A DNA stretch of 64,000 bases, from the NCBI RefSeq assembly GCF_963662255.1, contig NC_085049.1, forward strand, positions 65,953,158 to 66,017,157, in the 5' to 3' direction. Origin of the DNA: Cinclus cinclus (lineage: Eukaryota; Chordata; Aves; Passeriformes; Cinclidae). Positions 24,907 through 35,666 of this stretch are shown here, one piece after another. The notes beneath the pieces are model-generated. The model did no database searches. It worked only from the letters and a program-made list of their open reading frames with translations, and was not told the DNA's origin. The translations under genes and the position numbers were made by a program. Each line of letters opens with the position of its first letter. Position 1 is the first letter of the stretch.

Positions 24907-27366
24907 TCAGGTTTTCTTTCCCTTCAGGAACTGCAGGAGCTCCAGCACCAGATTCAGGAATTTCCCCAGGATTTGTTGTTGGAATGAAATCACCGTAGAA
25001 TCCTCTGGTTCTGGGTTGGGATTCTCCAGATCGCTCAAATCTGAGTCCGGCTCAGGCTCTTCCTCTGGTTCCGGGGGTGGCAGTGGGAAGGGCTCTGCAG
25101 GAGGAACATCAGTTCCTGGTGGGAGCAATCCCATCTGCACCTGGATCCAGGTGTGGAAGTGCTGGGTGGAGGTGAACACCCCGGGTCGCTTGGCCCCGGC
25201 ACAGCCTCGGCCCCAGCTGGCCAGTCCCACCAGCCAGAAGTAGTCACCAACGTTGTCCTTGCAGACCAGAGGTCCCCCGATGTCCCCCTGCACCCAGAGA
25301 GAGGGGTCAGGGGCTGCTGCCATTGCTCTTCCCATCCCGACCCCGCCAGAGCCGCGTTCCTGGCTGGATTCCCATGGGAAGGCTCTGCTCTGGGGCTGGG
25401 GGCTCCAGGCTGGCAGCAGGATGGGGCTGGTTCAGGGTGGGCTCTCTCTCATCTCTGCACAGTCAGCAGGGTTGGGCAGGGAATGGATATTCCAGGATAT
25501 CCACACCTGGGCGTGCTGGGAGCACCAGGTGGGCTCTGTGGGCAGTGGCAGGCCTTGGGGACAAGGGGACACTGGGCAGGGACACACGGATGGGCAAGGG
25601 ACACATGGATGGGGAAGGGAAACTCATCAGTGGAAGGGCCCTTGGGATGGGAGGACACCGGGCAATGCCCAGCCAGTGCCAGGCCGTGTTTGGGACCCCT
25701 GTGCTGGGTGTGAGGGATTCCATGGGGCTGTGTTTGGGGTCCCTGTGCCCCAGACCCTGTGCCCACGCCCACACCTGGCAGGTGTCGATGCCGCCCCGCG
25801 GGTACCCCGCGCACAGGTCCTGGGGGTGCACGGCCCCCCCGTATCAGCGGCTGCTGTTGCAAAGCTGGACGTCCATGAGCTGCACCTTGGCCTCCTGCAG
25901 CACCAGGCGTGGGCTCCGGGCTGCGGGCACAGAGGGCACTGAGCACCCGGCACCGGCCTGGGCACAGCCCCTTGCCCAGGGCCGGGCTGTGCCCCTGTCC
26001 CTCTCTGGCCCTGCCCAAGGCTCCGGGGCACGGCCCAGATGTGGCTCGGGCCTGCTTTGGCCTCTGCCCCGGGCCGGCCCGGCCATGTCCCTGTGGTTGC
26101 CAACCCCTCCTCAGCCCCGTGGGGCACTGACCGCTGCCCGGGGTGGCTCTCCAGCCCGCAATGTAGCAGGTTTTCAGCTCGGGCACTGCCAGGGAGCTGT
26201 CGGGCACACAGCCCAGCTGGATGTAGTCGCTGCACTCCACGGGCTGGTCCATCCTCAGGAGGTCAATGTTGCTCCTGGCCGTGGCGGCCACGTAGCCATT
26301 GTGCACCAGGATCTGCTTGATCTGGAACACCTCGGCCTTGTGGCCCGGCTTAGCCAGATCCGTGGCCCCGATCAGCACCTTCCACTGGAAGACAGCAGTG
26401 GGAGGGCCATGGAGAGTGACAGGGAGCAGAGGCAGGACCAGGGAATGCCTGGGCTGTCCCAGCCCAGCCATTCGCAGCCTTCTTTGTCCCGCAGCAGGGA
26501 GGGGAGGCAGCCGCGGAACAGCACAGGGTGCTGCAAGCTGGGCACCTGTCCCTGCCATGGGGACATCCCTGACCCTGCCTTACGGACATTGCTGTCCCTG
26601 CCACAGGGACATCCAGGATCCTGCTGCGGGGTCATCCCTGTCCCTGCTGTGGGGACATCTGTGACCTTTCATGGGCACATCCCTGATCGTCTTGTAGGGA
26701 CATTCCTGATATTGTTGGGCTCTCATCCCTGTCCCTGTAGGGTCCCATCCCTGTCCCTGCTGGGTCCCAACACTGTTCCTGCTGGGGTCCCATCCCTTTC
26801 CCTGTTGGGATCCCAACACTGTTCCTGCTGGGATCCCATCTCTGTCCCTGTTGGGATGCCATCCCTTTCCCTGTTGGGATCCCATCCCTGTCCCTGCTCC
26901 TCCTTACCCTGCCCTAACCAAGCAGCTGGCCACTGTCAGCACTCACTGGGGGTGGATGAGTGCCCCCGAGCACATGTGCCACGTGCCATTGTCCAAGGTG
27001 GCCTGGATGCTGATGACACCAGGCCAGGCCCCTGGGTGGACCCCAGTGCCACCCATGTCCTGCGAGGTGTCTTCGAAAGAATCCCAGGATCCATAGTCAG
27101 AGTCCTGGGAATTTTCGGGAACCAGCGATCTGTGGTCGAAGGCCATGGGCCGGAGCCCGCAGGTGCCTCTGGAAGCACAAAGCCATCAATGCCCTGCTCG
27201 GGGACAGCAGGGACAGGGACCCCCAAGGGGCTCCTCTGTGCCCAGGCTGTGCCAGGGACCCCCCGAATGTCCCTGAGCCCCCCGGGGACACTGACCTGCA
27301 CGTGTCCCAGGCGGCCCCCACGGGCCAGGTCAGGGCCAGCAGGACGAGCAGTCCCAGCAAAGCCAT
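24907..27366 (-). pseudogene. Acrosin-like pseudogene copy 10 (full unit, two stops)
   Basis: Exons by homology: 27296-27366, 26908-27168, 26132-26384, 25775-25920 and 24907-25287. Besides the shared exon 2 TGA (26943-26945) it has a private TGA at 25844-25846 in exon 4, where CGC TGG TAC (SRWY) became CGC TGA TAC. The exon 3 acceptor and exon 4 donor are canonical. Intron 2 has a short minisatellite (about 26721-26897). Confidence 0.87.
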
Positions 27367-28160
27367 CGGTGCCAGCGCAGGTGGCAGAGGCAGGACCGAG
27401 GTGTCACCTCTGGTGCCCACCGCCCTGGCAGTGCCCATGGTGCCACCAGGCCAGGCTGATGTTACACAGGGGCCGGTTCCATGTGTAGGGCATGGTGGCC
27501 TCAGGTAGGGCACAGGGGGGCTCAGAGCTGTGGAACCCTGGAATGGTTTGGGTGGGAGGGACCTGAAGGATCCCACTGGATCAGAGGGCATGTTCTGGAT
27601 CCAGGGATCCCAGTGTCCTGGCACCCAGGGCACAGTGGGGGCAGTGGGATGGGGCAACTCAGAGCCAGGAGCTGGTAACACAGGGGACAGCTCTGTGTGG
27701 AAGCTGCAGCTCAGGGTGGCACCTGCAGCAGCTCCACAAGACTCCAGGACTCGCAGCTCCAGCTGCCCCCATTCCTGTCCCTCTCAGAGACTTTTCCTGG
27801 GATTGGGACACCTGAGGCTCTGCTGGAGGAGTCCTGGGCTGGAGAAGTTTCTCCCTCTCTCCATCTGGCAGTCCCATCCTCCCCTCCCCTCCCTGGCTGC
27901 CTCCCATCTGCCCCCAACCTCACTCATTTTTCCCAAATTGCCCCATCTTTGTTTTTCCCAGGAGACTGAACTGGACAACGTGGACAGCTGGAAACAGGAA
28001 CAACTCTAATTCAAAGACAAACTGAGTTCACCGTTGGGGTGGGCCCAGGGCTCAGCACGGACAGGGCACAGCAGCCCTGGGCACGGGGGCTGCCTTGGGC
28101 ACCACAGTCATGGCCCCAGCTGGGAATGGTTGCCAGAACTGGATCAGCTCATCCTGCTGC

Positions 28161-30620
28161 TCAGGTTTTCTTTCCCTTCAGGAACTGCAGGAGCTCCAGC
28201 ACCAGATTCAGGAATTTCCCCAGGATTTGTTGTTGGAATGAAATCACCGTAGAATCCTCTGGTTCTGGGTTGGGATTCTCCAGATCGCTCAAATCTGAGT
28301 CCAGCTCAGGCTCTTCCTCTGGTTCCGGGGGTGGCAGTGGGAAGGGCTCTGCAGGAGGAACATCAGTTCCTGGTGGGAGCAATCCCATCTGCACCTGGAT
28401 CCAGGTGTGGAAGTGCTGGGTGGAGGTGAACACCCCGGGTCGCTTGGCCCCGGCACAGCCTCGGCCCCAGCTGGCCAGTCCCACCAGCCAGAAGTAGTCA
28501 CCAACGTTGTCCTTGCAGACCAGAGGTCCCCCGATGTCCCCCTGCGCCCAGAGAGAGGGGTCAGGGGCTGCTGCCATTGCTCTTCCCATCCCGACCCCGC
28601 CAGAGCCGCGTTCCTGGCTGGATTCCCATGGGAAGGCTCTGCTCTGGGGCTGGGGGCTCCAGGCTGGCAGCAGGATGGGGCTGGTTCAGGGTGGGCTCTC
28701 TCTCATCTCTGCACAGTCAGCAGGGTTGGGCAGGGAATGGATATTACAGGATATCCACACCTGGGCGTGCTGGGAGCACCAGGTGGGCTCTGTGGGCAGT
28801 GGCAGGCCTTGGGGACAAGGGGACACTGGGCAGGGACACACGGATGGGCAAGGGACACATGGATGGGGAAGGGAAACTCATCAGTGGAAGGGCCCTTGGG
28901 ATGGGAGGACACCGGGCAACGCCCAGCCAGTGCCAGGCCGTGTTTGGGACCCCTGTGCTGGGTGTCAGGGATTCCATGGGGCCGTGTTTGGGGTCCCTGT
29001 GCCCCAGACCCTGTGCCCACGCCCACACCTGGCAGGTGTCGATGCCGCCCCGCGGGTACCCCGCGCACAGGTCCTGGGGGTGCACGGCCCCCCCGTACCA
29101 GCGGCTGCTGTTGCAAAGCTGGACGTCCATGAGCCGCACCTTGGCCTCCTGCAGCACCAGGCGTGGGCTCCGGGCTGCGGGCACAGAGGGCACTGAGCAC
29201 CCGGCACCGGCCTGGGCACAGCCCCTTGCCCAGGGCTGGGCCGTGCCCCTGTCCCGCTCTGGCCCTGCCCAAGGCTCCGGGGCACGGCCCAGATGTGGCT
29301 CGGGCCTGCTTTGGCCTCTGCCCCGGGCCGGCCCGGCCGTGTCCCTGTGGTTGCCAACCCCTCCTCAGCCCCGTGGGGCACTGACCGCTGCCCGGGGTGG
29401 CTCTCCAGCCCGCAATGTAGCAGGTTTTCAGCTCGGGCACTGCCAGGGAGCTGTCGGGCACACAGCCCAGCTGGATGTAGTCGCTGCACTCCACGGGCTG
29501 GTCCATCCTCAGGAGGTCAATGTTGCTCCTGGCCGTGGCGGCCACGTAGCCATTGTGCACCAGGATCTGCTTGATCTGGAACACCTCGGCCTTGGGGCCC
29601 GGCTTAGCCAGATCCGTGGCCCCGATCAGCACCTTCCACTGGAAGACAGCAGTGGGAGGGCCATGGAGAGTGACAGGGAGCAGAGGCAGGACCAGGGAAT
29701 GCCTGGGCTGTCCCAGCCCAGCCATTCGCAGCCTTCTTTGTCCCGCAGCAGGGAGGGGAGGCAGCCGCGGAACAGCACAGGGTGCTGCAAGCTGGGCACC
29801 TGTCCCTGCCATGGGGACATCCCTGACCCTGCCTTACGGACATTGCTGTCCCTGCCACAGGGACATCCAGGATCCTGCTGCGGGGTCATCCCTGTCCCTG
29901 CTGTGGGGACATCTGTGACCTTTCATGGGCACATCCCTGATCCTCTTGTAGGGACATTCCTGATATTGTTGGGCTCTCATCCCTGTCCCTGTAGGGTCCC
30001 ATCCCTGTCCCTGCTGGGTCCCAACCCTGTTCCTGCTGGGATCCCATCCCTTTCCCTGTTGGGATCCCAACACTGTTCCTGCTGGGATCCCATCTCTGTC
30101 CCTGTTGGGATGCCATCCCTTTCCCTGTTGGGATCCCATCCCTGTCCCTGCTCCTCCTTACCCTGCCCTAACCAAGCAGCTGGCCACTGTCAGCACTCAC
30201 TGGGGGTGGATGAGTGCCCCCGAGCACATGTGCCACGTGCCATTGTCCAAGGTGGCCTGGATGCTGATGACACCAGGCCAGGCCCCTGGGTGGACCCCAG
30301 TGCCACCCATGTCCTGCGAGGTGTCTTCGAAAGAATCCCAGGATCCATAGTCAGAGTCCTGGGAATTTTCGGGAACCAGCGATCTGTGGTCGAAGGCCAT
30401 GGGCCGGAGTCCGCAGGTGCCTCTGGAAGCACAAAGCCATCAATGCCCTGCTCGGGGACAGCAGGGACAGGGACCCCCAAGGGGCTCCTCTGTGCCCAGG
30501 CTGTGCCAGGGACCCCCCGAATGTCCCTGAGCCCCCCGGGGACACTGACCTGCACGTGTCCCAGGCGGCCCCCACGGGCCAGGTCAGGGCCAGCAGGACG
30601 AGCAGTCCCAGCAAAGCCAT
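28161..30620 (-). pseudogene. Acrosin-like pseudogene copy 11 (full unit, type A)
   Basis: Exons by homology: 30550-30620, 30162-30422, 29386-29638, 29029-29174 and 28161-28541. Its splice dinucleotides at the exon 3 acceptor and exon 4 donor are intact. The defects are the shared TGA (30197-30199) and the exon 2/exon 3 phase mismatch common to type A. Private changes include CGLRP to CGLRT-type and PELDSD-type substitutions outside key motifs. Confidence 0.83.
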
Positions 30621-31414
30621 CGGTGCCAGCGCAGGTGGCAGAGGCAGGACCGAGGTGTCACCTCTGGTGCCCACCGCCCTGGCAGTGCCCATGGTGCCAC
30701 CAGGCCAGGCTGATGTTACACAGGGGCCTGTTCCATGTGTAGGGCATGGTGGCCTCAGGTAGGGCACAGGGGGGCTCAGAGCTGTGGAACCCTGGAATGG
30801 TTTGGGTGGGAGGGACCTGAAGGATCCCACTGGATCAGAGGGCATGTCCTGGATCCAGGGATCCCAATCTCCTGGCACCGAGGGCACAGTGGGGGCAGTG
30901 GGATGGGGCAGCTCAGAGCCAGGAGCTGGTAACACAGGGGACAGCTCTGTGTGGAAGCTGCAGCTCAGGGTGGCACCTGCAGCAGCTCCACAAGACTCCA
31001 GGACTCGCAGCTCCAGCTGCCCCCATTCCTGTCCCTCTCAGAGACTTTTCCTGGGATTGGGACACCTGAGGCTCTGCTGGAGGAGTCCTGGGCTGGAGAA
31101 GTTTCTCCCTCTCTCCATCTGGCAGTCCCATCCTCCCCTCCCCTCCCTGGCTGCCTCCCATCTGCCCCCAACCTCACTCATTTTTCCCAAATTGCCCCAT
31201 CTTTGTTTTTCCCAGGAGACTGAACTGGACAACGTGGACAGCTGGAAACAGGAACAACTCTAATTCAAAGACAAACTGAGTTCACCGTTGGGGTGGGCCC
31301 AGGGCTCAGCACGGACAGGGCACAGCAGCCCTGGGCACGGGGGCTGCCTTGGGCACCACAGTCATGGCCCCAGCTGGGAATGGTTGCCAGAACTGGATCA
31401 GCTCATCCTGCTGC

Positions 31415-34400
31415 TCAGGTTTTCTTTCCCTTCAGGAACTGCAGGAGCTCCAGCACCAGATTCAGGAATTTCCCCAGGATTTGTTGTTGGAATGAAATCA
31501 CCGTAGAATCCTCTGGTTCTGGGTTGGGATTCTCCAGATCGCTCAAATCTGAGTCCGGCTCAGGCTCTTCCTCTGGTTCCGGGGGTGGCAGTGGGAAGGG
31601 CTCTGCAGGAGGAACATCAGTTCCTGGTGGGAGCAATCCCATCTGCACCTGGATCCAGGTGTGGAAGTGCTGGGTGGAGGTGAACACCCCGGGTCGCTTG
31701 GCCCCGGCACAGCCTCGGCCCCAGCTGGCCAGTCCCACCAGCCAGAAGTAGTCACCAACGTTGTCCTTGCAGACCAGAGGTCCCCCGATGTCCCCCTGCA
31801 CCCAGAGAGAGGGGTCAGGGGCTGCTGCCATTGCTCTTCCCATCCCGACCCCGCCAGAGCCGCGTTCCTGGCTGGATTCCCATGGGAAGGCTCTGCTCTG
31901 GGGCTGGGGGCTCCAGGCTGGCAGCAGGATGGGGCTGGTTCAGGGTGGGCTCTCTCTCATCTCTGCACAGTCAGCAGGGTTGGGCAGGGAATGGATATTC
32001 CAGGATATCCACACCTGGGCGTGCTGGGAGCACCAGGTGGGCTCTGTGGGCAGTGGCAGGCCTTGGGGACAAGGGGACACTGGGCAGGGACACACGGATG
32101 GGCAAGGGACACATGGATGGGCAAGGGAAACTCATCAGTGGAAGGGCCCTTGGGATGGGAGGACACCGGGCAACGCCCAGCCAGTGCCAGGCCGTGTTTG
32201 GGACCCCTGTGCTGGGTGTGAGGGATTCCATGGGGCCGTCTTTGGGGTCCCTGTGCCCCAGACCCTGGGCCCACGCCCACCCCTGGCAGGTGTCGATGCC
32301 GCCCCGCGGGTACCCCGCGCACAGGTCCTGGGGGTGCACGGCCCCCCCGTACCAGCGGCTGCTGTTGCAAAGCTGGACGTCCATGAGCCGCACCTTGGCC
32401 TCCTGCAGCACCAGGCGTGGGCTCCGGGCTGCGGGCACAGAGGGCACTGAGCACCCGGCACCGGCCTGGGCACAGCCCCTTGCCCAGGGCCGGGCCGTGC
32501 CCCTGTCCCGCTCTGGCCCTGCCCAAGGCTCCGGGGCACGGCCCAGATGTGGCTCGGGCCTGCTTTGGCCTCTGCCCCGGGCCGGCCCGGCCGTGTCCCT
32601 GTGGTTGCCAACCCCTCCTCAGCCCCGTGGGGCACTGACCGCTGCCCGGGGTGGCTCTCCAGCCCGCAATGTAGCAGGTTTTCAGCTCGGGCACTGCCAG
32701 GGAGCTGTCGGGCACACAGCCCAGCTGGATGTAGTCGCTGCACTCCATGGGCTTGTCCAGCTCCAGCAGGGCAATGTTTCTCCTGGCCGTGGCAGAGTTG
32801 TAATTTTGGTGCAACAGGAGGGTCCGGATGTGGCGCAGCTCAGCCTCGGGGCCTGGCTGGCTCAGACCTGTGGCCCCGATCACCACTTCCCATCTTGATA
32901 TGTCCCTGAGGAGCAGGAGATGGAGAAAGGAGTGACAGAGCAGAGTCAGGGACTGCAGTAGCGCCATTCCCTTCCTGTGCTGGGGACATCCCTGTGCTGT
33001 GGGGACATCGCTGTCACTGTTTGTGTCCCTTCCCTGTCCTTGCTGGGATCCCATCCCTGTCCATGCTGGGATCCCATCCCTGTCCCTGTAGGGACCTCAT
33101 CCCTGTTTTTGATGGGATCCCGACCCTGTTCTTGCTGGGATCCCATCCCTGTTCCTGCTGGTATCCCATCCCTCTCCCTGTTGGGATACCATCCCTGTCC
33201 CTGTTGAGTCCCATCCCTGTCCCTGCTGGGTCCCAACACTGCTCCTGCTGGGATCCCAACACTGTTCCAGCTGGGATCCCATCCCTGTCCCTGTAGGGAT
33301 CCCATCCCTGTCCCTGTTGGGATAACATCCCTGTCCCTGCTGGGATCCCATCCCTGTCCCTGTTGGGATCCCTTCCGTGTTTTTCCTGGGATCCCATCCC
33401 TGTCCCTGGAGGCATCTCATCCCTGTTCCTGCTGGGATCCCATCCCTGTCCCTGTTGGGATCCCATCCCTGTCCCTGTTGGGTCCCAACACTGTTCCTGC
33501 TGGGATCCCATCCCTGTTTTTGCTGGGATCCCATCCCTGTCCCTGGAGGCATCTCATCCCTGTCCCTGATGGGATCCCATCCCTGTCCCTGCTGGGTTCC
33601 AACACAATTCCTGCTGGGATCCCAACCCTTTTCTTGCTGGGATCCCATCCCTGTTCCTGCTGGGATCCCATCCCTGTCCCTATTAGGATCCCATTCCTGT
33701 CCCTGTTGAGTCCCATCCCTGTCCCTGCTGGGTCCCAACACTGCTCCTGCTGGGATCCCAACACTGTTCCGGCTGGGATCCCATCCCTGTCCCTGTAGGG
33801 ATCCCATCCCTGTCCCTGTTGGGATCTCACCCCTGTCCCTGCTGGGTCCCAACACTGCTCCTGCTGGGATCCCAACACTGTCCCTGTAGGGATCCCATCC
33901 CTGTCCCTGTTGGGATCTCACCCCTGTCCCTGCTGGGATCCCATCCCTGATCCTGCTGAGATCCCTTCCGTGTTTTTGCTGGGATCCCATCCCTGTCCCT
34001 GGAGGCATCTCATCCCTGTTCCTGCTGGGATCACATCCCTGTCCCTGTTGGGATCCCATACCTGTCCCTGTTGGGTCCCAACACTGTTCCTGCTGGGGTC
34101 CCATCCCTGTTTTTCCTGGGATCCCATCCCTGTCCCTGTTGGGATCCCATCCCTGTCCCTGCTGGGTCCCAACACTGTTCCTGCTGGGATCCCATCCCTG
34201 TCCCTGTTGGGATCCCATCCCTGTCCCAGTTGGGATCCCATCCCTGTCCCTGTAGGGTCCCATCCCTTTCCCTGCTGGGTCCCAACACTGTTCCTGCTGG
34301 GATCCCATCCCTGTCCCTGTTGGGATCCCAACACTGTTCCTGCTAGGATCCCATCTCTGTCCCTGTTGGGATGCCATCCCTTTCCCTGTTGGGATCCCAT

Positions 34401-34880
34401 CCCTGTCCCTGCTCCTCCTTACCCTGCCCTAACCAAGCAGCTGGCCACTGTCAGCACCCACTGGGGTGGATGAGTGCCCCCGAGCACATGTGCCACGTGC
34501 CATTGTCCAAGGTGGCCTGGATGCTGATGACACCAGGCCAGGCCCCTGGGTGGACCCCAGTGCCACCCATTTCCTGCGAGGTGTCTTCGAAAGAATCCCA
34601 GGATCCATAGTCAGAGTCCTGGGAATTTTCGGGAACCAGCGATCTGTGGTCAAACGCCATGGGCCGGAGCCCGCAGGTGCCTCTGAAAGCACAAAGCCAT
34701 CAATGCCCTGCTCGGGGACAGTGGGGACAGGGACCCCCAAAGGGCTCCTCTGTGCCCAGGCTGTGCCAGGGACCCCACGAATGTCCCTGAGCCCCCCGGG
34801 GACACTGACCTGCACGTGTCCCAGGTGGCCCCCACGGGCCAGGTCAGGGCCAGCAGGACGAGCAGTCCCAGCAAAGCCAT
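31415..34880 (-). pseudogene. Acrosin-like copy 12 (type B exon 3, frameshifted)
   Basis: Exons by homology: 34810-34880, 34423-34682, 32640-32905, 32283-32428 and 31415-31795. Exon 3 is the type B form, starting after CTCAG|GGACATATC and encoding [14 protein letters not shown] and [13 protein letters not shown]; it is in phase with exon 2. The Trp codon before the His57 region is still TGG. One C is missing in the preceding CCC run (CACCCCAGTGGG), which shifts the frame to a TGA at 34451-34453. The exon 4 donor is GG instead of GT. Intron 2 is enlarged by a 1.4-kb minisatellite. Confidence 0.82.
33026..34412. repeat. 23-bp minisatellite, expanded (~60 units), intron 2 of copy 12
   Basis: Tandem units of about 23 bp (plus strand TGGGATCCCATCCCTGTCCC plus a trinucleotide), with 22-bp variants such as a TGGGTCCCAACACTG type. 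Because 23 is not a multiple of 3, three units make a 69-bp, 23-codon period and all frames tend to stay open. That explains long artefactual Cys/Pro- and Gln/Asp-rich open frames here. On the gene's sense strand the unit is G-rich with GGG triplets. Confidence 0.95.
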
Positions 34881-35666
34881 CGGTGCCAGCGCAGGTGGCA
34901 GAGGCAGGACCGAGGTGTCACCTCTGGTGCCCACCGCCCTGGCAGTGCCCATGGTGCCACCAGGCCAGGCTGATGTTACACAGGGGCCGGTTCCATGTGT
35001 AGGGCATGGTGGCCTCAGGTAGGGCACAGGGGGGCTCAGAGCTGTGGAACCCTGGAATGGTTTGGGTGGGAGGGACCTGAAGGATCCCACTGGATCAGAG
35101 GGCATGTCCCGGATCCAGGGATCCCAGTGTCCTGGCACCGAGGGCACAGTGGGGGCAGTGGGATGGGGCAACTCAGAGCCAGGAGCTGGTAACACAGGGG
35201 ACAGCTCTGTGTGGAAGCTGCAGCTCAGGGTGGCACCTGCAGCAGCTCCACAAGACTCCAGGACTCGCAGCTCCAGCTGCCCCCATTCCTGTCCCTCTCA
35301 GAGACTTTTCCTGGGATTGGGACACCTGAGGCTCTGCTGGAGGAGTCCTGGGCTGGAGAAGTTTCTCCCTCTCTCCATCTGGTAGTCCCATCCTCCCCTC
35401 CCCTCCGTGGCTACCCCCCATCTCCCCCTAACCTCACTCATATTTCCCAAATTGCCCCATCTTTGTTTTTCCCAGGAGACTGAACTGGACAACGTGGACA
35501 GCTGGAAACAGGAACAACTCTAATTCAAAGACAAACTGAGTTCACCGTTGGGGTGGGCCCAGGGCTCAGCACGGACAGGGCACAGCAGCCCTGGGCACGG
35601 GGGCTGCCTTGGGCACCACAGTCATGGCCCCAGCTGGGAATGGTTGCCAGAACTGGATCCCGCTGC

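Noticed and set aside
33026..34412. CRISPR-like array of short direct repeats
   Set aside because: Units are contiguous with no unique spacers, in vertebrate DNA; this is a minisatellite.
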